64,000 nt of DNA from Alphaproteobacteria bacterium (GTDB taxonomy: Bacteria > Pseudomonadota > Alphaproteobacteria > Sphingomonadales > Kordiimonadaceae): NCBI GenBank assembly GCA_013372975.1, contig JABXIS010000008.1:18666-82665 (forward strand), read 5' to 3'. The translations under genes were made by a program, and so were the position numbers. The notes below the pieces were generated by a model. That model did no database searches. It saw only the letters and a program-made list of their open reading frames with translations, and was not told the DNA's origin. Below are positions 59,387-64,000 of the stretch, piece by piece. How positions within the stretch are numbered: the stretch's first letter is position 1; the number at the start of each line of letters is the position of its first letter.

Positions 59387-61780
59387 TTAGAATTCGAAGT
59401 CGAGACGTACAGTCACTGTACGATCTGGGCCGTAATCTACACCCAGAAGGTTACCGGACCAGTCGCTGCGGCTCCGTGAACGACGATACAGAATGTGTTC
59501 GTTGTCCAGAAGGTTGTCCACATGAACGCTCAGACGGGCATTTTCAGTGATCTGCATGCTTGCTGAGATATTCACAAGCTCGTAAGCCGGTGAAATATCA
59601 GTGTCTTTCACGTTGAAGTGGGTCTTGTACTCGCCATAGCCTTCAACATCGATACGCGCAGACGCTTCGCGACCGAACAGCTCGAACTCATGATCGAGTG
59701 CAACATAGAAGTTGTACTTTGGCACCATGGTCATGTCGTCGCCATCTTCGGCACCAAGCGAAGCAACGTCAGACGTCATCTTCGAATCGGTGTATGCGAA
59801 GTTCGCCATCAGTGTCAGGCCGTCAGTCAGAGCTGTGGAGGATTCAAACTCCAGACCCTGAGACCGTGCAGATGCAGCGTTCGCCGTGTAGGAGAAGCCA
59901 CAAGACGGCATGTAAACGGAAGCCTGAACGCCAGACCAGTCAATGCGGTAAACCGCAGATGAGAACTGCATGCGGCGGTCAAGGATTTGGCCTTTCACAC
60001 CAACTTCGTAGTTCTTGATCTTGTCTGACTGATAACGGTCAGAATAGGAACCGATGTTTTCATCGTTCGCACAGTCTGCAGGAGCCGTTGGGCCGTTGTT
60101 GCCGCCCGGACGGTAGCCTTCAGAATATACTGCGAAGAAACCAAGGGTATCGGTCGGACGATAGTTCAGGCTGAACTTCTTACGGAAGCCGTCTTCACCA
60201 TCTTTTGTGATGGTTTCAAGAGTGGTCAGATCGTATGGATCGATCCAGATGCCGCTTTGGGCATCATGGGTGTCGTCCTTCAGATCATAGTAACGCAGAC
60301 CACCGGTTACTTCGAGAACGCCACTGTCACCCAGATCAAATTCGTAGCTGGCTTCACCGAAGAGAGCCATCTCTTCGTTCACCCAGTTGATGATCTGATA
60401 GTTATAGTTTGCGTTCGGGTTGCCATAGAGCGTTTGGCCAAGAACGGTTGGGTCAGCCATGCCCCAATAGTCGCCCCAAAGGTAAGCGGCGATTGCGCGG
60501 GACTTGTCGTCAGACGCATGATACTGCCACTGATAGTCTTCCGTTGGGTTGATTTCATACTTCTGGTAGAAACCACCAACTGTCCACTGGAATGGTCCAT
60601 CACTGTTGGACTGGAAGCGCAGTTCGTGTGCCCAGTTAGTCCAGGAGCTTTCGTCGATGATCCAGGTGCGGAACATGTCGTTGGCATCCGCACGGGACCA
60701 CCAGGACTGACGACCAAGATCGCTTTGGCGACGGTAGGAACCAGTGTAGGTCATGTCCACGCCATCGATCAGGTTGGTCTTGTCGATGTTCAGACCAAAG
60801 AGATTGATGTTGTCTTTGTCAAACGGGTCCATCAAGCGCCAAACAGTATGCTTTGGATTGTGACCGTTTGTTTGACCACCACGACAAGTGGAACGAGATA
60901 CAGTGCCTGCAGGACAGCTTGGGAAATCAAACGCAACGTCATAGCCGTAAGTTGCATCTGGGTTCGCTGTCAGGATCGCATCATAATAGTAGGACGGCGC
61001 GTTCACATCGACCTCAGTGCGGTCGCTGTTATATTCACGCTCGTTCACATACATGAAGTTGATGCGGGTGTCGTCGTTTGGCTGCCACATCAACTGCGCA
61101 CGAAGGAAGTGATCTTCGTCAGAGCCGAATGTGCCAGTGTAGGTGTTCAGGATCTTGCCGCTGCGGTTGCCAACAGAACCTGTTACACGCAGAGCCAACT
61201 CGCCTTCGATGATTGGAAAGTTAACGGCGGCAGAAGCACGAAGGCCTGTGCCCGGACGGTAGCGCTCAGTTTCAAACTGAACAGCACCAGCAACTTCAAA
61301 CTCATCAAGGTTTGGCTTCTTGGTGATTACCTGAACTGTACCACCGATGGCGTTGGAACCCCAAAGTGTACCCTGTGGGCCACGCAATACTTCAACACGC
61401 TCAACATCAAACAGATGCGTGAAGTTGTAAGGCATGCCGTCTGTCCATGTGGCAGTTGTACCAGGAGCAGAACTGTTACTGCCGGACAGGCCGCGCAGGA
61501 TCAGCTGGCCGCGTGGGTTCGCTGCACCTGCAACTGTGCGGTAGACGTCCGCAGCATCAACAAGGTTACGTTTGGTGATTTCCACGGCGCCAACCGTGGC
61601 AATGTTCATTGGAACTTCAACAACGAGCTCGCGCTTTTTCCGCGCGGTCACGTATACTTCTTCAAATTCCATATCATCGGTGTCTGCGCTTTCTTGTGCA
61701 GCCACCATTGGCGTAGCGAAACTGATAGCGCTCGAAGCCATCAACATGCTTACAAGCGCTTTTTTAGTCATATCAGACAT
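59387..61780 (-). CDS. TonB-dependent outer-membrane receptor
   Basis: 797 aa. Signal peptide (1-28), TonB-box-like region EFEEVYVTARKK, plug domain (PMNIATVGAVEI... VERVEVLRGPQGTLWGSNAIGGTVQVIT) and a 22-stranded barrel ending VTVRLDFEF. The VYVTARK/RGPQGTLWG style is typical of alphaproteobacterial receptors for complex organic substrates, not specific siderophores. Substrate unknown. The ATG at 61780 follows GGGAGG. Promoter-like TTGACT...TATAGA lies 130 bases upstream. The TPR-sulfotransferase gene follows and may be co-expressed. Confidence 0.92.
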   Translation of the reverse strand: MSDMTKKALVSMLMASSAISFATPMVAAQESADTDDMEFEEVYVTARKKRELVVEVPMNIATVGAVEITKRNLVDAADVYRTVAGAANPRGQLILRGLSGSNSSAPGTTATWTDGMPYNFTHLFDVERVEVLRGPQGTLWGSNAIGGTVQVITKKPNLDEFEVAGAVQFETERYRPGTGLRASAAVNFPIIEGELALRVTGSVGNRSGKILNTYTGTFGSDEDHFLRAQLMWQPNDDTRINFMYVNEREYNSDRTEVDVNAPSYYYDAILTANPDATYGYDVAFDFPSCPAGTVSRSTCRGGQTNGHNPKHTVWRLMDPFDKDNINLFGLNIDKTNLIDGVDMTYTGSYRRQSDLGRQSWWSRADANDMFRTWIIDESSWTNWAHELRFQSNSDGPFQWTVGGFYQKYEINPTEDYQWQYHASDDKSRAIAAYLWGDYWGMADPTVLGQTLYGNPNANYNYQIINWVNEEMALFGEASYEFDLGDSGVLEVTGGLRYYDLKDDTHDAQSGIWIDPYDLTTLETITKDGEDGFRKKFSLNYRPTDTLGFFAVYSEGYRPGGNNGPTAPADCANDENIGSYSDRYQSDKIKNYEVGVKGQILDRRMQFSSAVYRIDWSGVQASVYMPSCGFSYTANAASARSQGLEFESSTALTDGLTLMANFAYTDSKMTSDVASLGAEDGDDMTMVPKYNFYVALDHEFELFGREASARIDVEGYGEYKTHFNVKDTDISPAYELVNISASMQITENARLSVHVDNLLDNEHILYRRSRSRSDWSGNLLGVDYGPDRTVTVRLDFEF

Positions 61781-62110
61781 AAATGCGTCCTCCCTAAGGT
61801 CTTTCGCGCGAGGCAAAAGGGGACAGATTCCGCAAATGACGCTGTTTGCGGAATTAACGCTAATTGTTGGTAAAAAGCCCCCTGATTACCCCTATTACTA
61901 GCCCTAAGACTCTATATAAATCTAAATCCAATAGTCAACTATTCTAATTGATTTTATTGCATTGCTAAACGACGGTCATAACGGTCGATTTTTTGTTACG
62001 CCCTTCGTTTAGTGTCAGGCCCGTTTTTGTATGCGAAAATGGCCGAAATTGTTCGTTGCATATGATGGGGTTGCTTGGCAAAAGCAGGGGGAAACATTTG
62101 GAAGAGAAAT
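61781..62110. other. 330-base divergent intergenic region
   Basis: Between the TonB receptor (minus) and slyX (plus). No supported gene. It is markedly A/T-rich around 61900-61990 and contains the receptor promoter candidate at 61911-61938; the slyX promoter should lie in 61990-62090. Confidence 0.5.
61911..61938 (-). promoter_or_regulatory. Sigma-70-like promoter of the TonB receptor
   Basis: Minus strand TTGACT (61938-61933) and TATAGA (61916-61911) are separated by 16 bases in an A/T-rich stretch, predicting a start near 61904 and a 5' leader of about 125 bases. Confidence 0.55.
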
Positions 62111-62332
62111 ATGTCACAGGAAACTGACCTTCAGGACCGGCTGCAGGATATTGAAATCAAGTTCGCATTTCAGCAGGAAACCATCGAATCGCTCAATGAC
62201 GCTGTGACAGCACAGTGGGCCCAGATTGATGCGCTGAAAAAGCTTCTGTCCCAGATGCAAGGCCAGTTGGCCGATCTGGAAGATGCACAGGGGCCTGCCG
62301 ACGCAGGCAATATTAAGCCGCCGCACTATTGA
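62111..62332 (+). CDS. slyX: SlyX family protein
   Basis: 73-aa coiled-coil protein (LQDRLQDIEIKFAFQQETIESLNDAV...) ending in the family's signature PPHY. SlyX is widespread in proteobacteria; function unclear. The ATG at 62111 follows GGAAGAG; the frame opens at 62075. Its last seven bases overlap the convergent flippase gene. Confidence 0.88.
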   Translation: MSQETDLQDRLQDIEIKFAFQQETIESLNDAVTAQWAQIDALKKLLSQMQGQLADLEDAQGPADAGNIKPPHY

Positions 62333-63768
62333 TTGCTGGTTCTGGTCAGGCCCGCCGCTTCCAGCGCTTTGGTCAGGGTCGGGCGTTCCAGCAATAGCAT
62401 GCAGCTGCCATAAATAAGCACAGAGACAAGACCTACTCCCCCAAGCTCGATCAGGGTGAGATAGCCTTCTCCTGCAAGGAAAATATCAGCCAACAGGGCA
62501 GGAAGGGCACATATGGCGGTGATGCGCAGGGGGCGAAGCACAGCGGTGCCAAACGCCTTGGGGCTAATGAGCCCGAGGGCATTCAGCTGGCCAAGTGCCG
62601 TTGCCACATAAAGCACAGTGGGGATCACCAGCAACAAAGGCAGTGTCCTAACATCAACAAACAGTGCACTCATGAAAACAAGGATTTTGCTGCCTTGCTC
62701 TGCCAGCTGGTTTTTGATCAGGGCCTTGCCGTGGCCAAGCGCCACGAGGGCTGAACAAGCCATATTCACAGGGCTGGTGATAAGGCCAAAGATCACAAAA
62801 TAGGGTGAAATGTCGGCTGCCAGCCGCCATTGGTCTCCGAAAAGCGTGAGCACGACCTCGGGCGCCAGAATGGCAAGAACGGCACCAGCGGGCCACAACA
62901 CCATGGTATAGAGGCGCGTCACGTCCTGAAGGATCGGCGCGCAAGGATTTCCTGCCTTGGCTTGTCGGGCCACCTCAGGCACCAGCACATTATGGAAGCT
63001 CATCAGCGCCACTTGTGCCATCAGCCTTGGCAGCGTATAGCCCCGATCAAATTGCGCGGCGGGCGCAAGGCCCAGAATTTTACCCAGAATGAAATTGTTG
63101 GAATGGGATCCAACGATTGAAATGAAGGTGGCGGTAGATAGGGAAAGCCCATAATTGAGGACGATTTTGGCGTCCCTAAGGCGCGGCAGCATAGGGATAC
63201 TGCGCCCGAAAGCCAGCACGCCAAAGAGGATGCTGGCAAGCCGCTCCACCACCAGCGCTAGCGCCAGCGCGATGGGGCCAAGGCCATAGGTAACGCCGAT
63301 TATGATGGTTGCGCCGTTGATGGCCATCAGGCCCAGGTCCAGCCCCATCAATGCCTTGAACCGCATATCCCGGCGAAGAAGGCCCCGCATCAGGGGCACG
63401 TGGGTGTTGAGGGCAATGCCAAGGGCGGTCAGTTCAAGGATGGTTTCGATCGCCGGGCTGGCATAGAAACGGGCCATCGGGGCGGCAATGGCCCAAATCA
63501 ACAGGCCGATAGCAACATTCAAAAGCGTATTGACCGAGAAGACAGTCCTGAGGAGTGGCTTGTCCAGCTCCTTGTGGCTGGCCACGAAGTTGTTGATCCC
63601 CGCACTTTCAAACGCGCGCAGGAAGGCTGAAGCCGCGAGGGCCACTCCAAAACTGCCAAGCTCTTCGGGCGTTAGCACGCGGGCGACAAAGATCGACAGC
63701 CCGAACTGGATCACCACTTTCGAGACAGAAGACAGACCGGAAAAATAGAGCGAACGCCCAAACCCCAT
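62326..63768 (-). CDS. Polysaccharide/lipid-linked oligosaccharide flippase (MOP/Wzx-like)
   Basis: 480-aa inner-membrane protein with about 12-14 helices of the MOP superfamily (oligosaccharidyl-lipid flippase type): SKVVIQFGLSIFVARVLTPEELGSFGVALA at the start, and the DRGYTLPRLMAQVALMSFHNVLVPEVAR loop in mid-protein. It would move a lipid-linked sugar across the inner membrane for exopolysaccharide or surface glycan. No glycosyltransferase genes are nearby in the window. Confidence 0.88.
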   Translation of the reverse strand: MGFGRSLYFSGLSSVSKVVIQFGLSIFVARVLTPEELGSFGVALAASAFLRAFESAGINNFVASHKELDKPLLRTVFSVNTLLNVAIGLLIWAIAAPMARFYASPAIETILELTALGIALNTHVPLMRGLLRRDMRFKALMGLDLGLMAINGATIIIGVTYGLGPIALALALVVERLASILFGVLAFGRSIPMLPRLRDAKIVLNYGLSLSTATFISIVGSHSNNFILGKILGLAPAAQFDRGYTLPRLMAQVALMSFHNVLVPEVARQAKAGNPCAPILQDVTRLYTMVLWPAGAVLAILAPEVVLTLFGDQWRLAADISPYFVIFGLITSPVNMACSALVALGHGKALIKNQLAEQGSKILVFMSALFVDVRTLPLLLVIPTVLYVATALGQLNALGLISPKAFGTAVLRPLRITAICALPALLADIFLAGEGYLTLIELGGVGLVSVLIYGSCMLLLERPTLTKALEAAGLTRTSNQ

Positions 63769-63888
63769 GGTGTGATTTGCCTTTAGACACGGACAGTTAT
63801 CAGCGCGCCAAGCCTATAGGCGGTGCGCAGATGCGTCCAGAATAAAAGCAAGCGTTCAAAATTGGGGTCGCTCGCACTTGTTTGAAAC

Positions 63889-63929
63889 GCAAAAACCCGC
63901 CTGACCATTGCTGGTGAAGGCGGGTTTTG
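63889..63929 (-). terminator. Terminator after tRNA-Phe
   Basis: AAAACCCGCC...GGCGGGTTTT perfect 10-bp stem, followed on the minus strand by a run of Ts, just after the CCA end of the tRNA. Confidence 0.9.
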
Positions 63930-63931
63930 AG

Positions 63932-64000
63932 TGGTGCCCGGAGGCGGATTCGAACCACCGACACGCGGATTTTCAATCCGCTGCTCTACCAACTGAGCTA
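63932..64000 (-). tRNA. tRNA-Phe(GAA), 5' end outside window
   Basis: The minus strand reads TAGCTCAGTTGGTAGAGC (D arm), then the anticodon stem-loop GCGGATTGAAAATCCGC with anticodon GAA, the variable loop, GGTTCGAATCC (T arm) and CCGGGCACCA with encoded CCA. About the first seven acceptor-stem bases lie past 64000. Followed by a strong terminator. Confidence 0.95.

Noticed and set aside
57965..59479. A 504-codon open frame opposite the TPR-sulfotransferase
   Set aside because: Antisense shadow; the minus-strand gene has clear TPR and PAPS motifs.
60257..61873. A 538-codon open frame opposite the TonB receptor
   Set aside because: Antisense shadow of a well-supported receptor; no recognisable domain, no ribosome site.
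1..64000. Mobile elements, CRISPR arrays, prophage or defence systems
   Set aside because: No transposase, integrase, repeat-spacer pattern, Cas, restriction or toxin-antitoxin genes were found on either strand.

Overview
The window looks like the chromosome of a free-living, heterotrophic alphaproteobacterium, possibly Kordiimonas-like. Supporting signs are TonB-dependent receptors paired with a TPR-sulfotransferase, a FecI/FecR/STN-receptor module, MipA/OmpV, DUF3369/HD-GYP signalling and a PAS_5-type protein. The lineage is an inference; no rRNA or marker set is present. There is no phage, insertion sequence, CRISPR array or plasmid gene. The ORFs are densely packed and mostly intact.

Layout. 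1-6.6 kb: partial metallophosphatase, large Xaa-Pro aminopeptidase, oligopeptidase B, GNAT, Blh-type phosphatase-like protein, AlkA-like glycosylase. 6.7-11.6 kb: membrane-tailed beta-lactamase-fold protein that has lost its catalytic residues, iodotyrosine-deiodinase-like flavoprotein, MipA, MATE pump. 11.7-20.3 kb: peptide-use block (OPT transporter plus partner, metal-dependent dipeptidase, HExxH/TPR protein, M24 dipeptidase, POT transporter). 20.5-25.7 kb: secreted unknown, PAS protein, HD-GYP response regulator and overlapping soluble histidine kinase. 25.7-31.8 kb: M49-like peptidase and tricorn protease, cold-shock gene, mobA. 32.4-37.8 kb: ECF sigma, FecR, STN receptor, periplasmic TonB_C protein. 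38-44.4 kb: KefF/KefC, SulP transporter, second M24 dipeptidase, secreted lipocalin-like protein. 44.4-50.1 kb: phosphatase-chorismate mutase fusion, flavoprotein, and a polyamine operon (Orn/Arg decarboxylase, deoxyhypusine-synthase-like enzyme, ureohydrolase) behind a long structured leader with a 47-residue ORF. 50.5-57.3 kb: LysR regulator with divergent haloalkane-dehalogenase-like enzyme, RluA, GNAT, pentapeptide-repeat ion channel, formate-THF ligase. 57.3-64 kb: TPR-sulfotransferase, TonB receptor, SlyX, polysaccharide flippase, tRNA-Phe.

Functional themes. (1) Peptide scavenging: two peptide transporter families, three M24 enzymes, S9, S41 tricorn, M49-like and amidohydrolase peptidases suggest proteinaceous nutrition. 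(2) Outer-membrane uptake by two TonB receptors, one controlled by cell-surface signalling. (3) Polyamine synthesis, plausibly of homospermidine. The observations most worth following are the phosphatase-chorismate mutase fusion, the polyamine leader/uORF, the tricorn mRNA leader that could fold over its own start codon, a minus-strand small-RNA candidate near 32.2 kb, and several perfect palindromes that look like operators.
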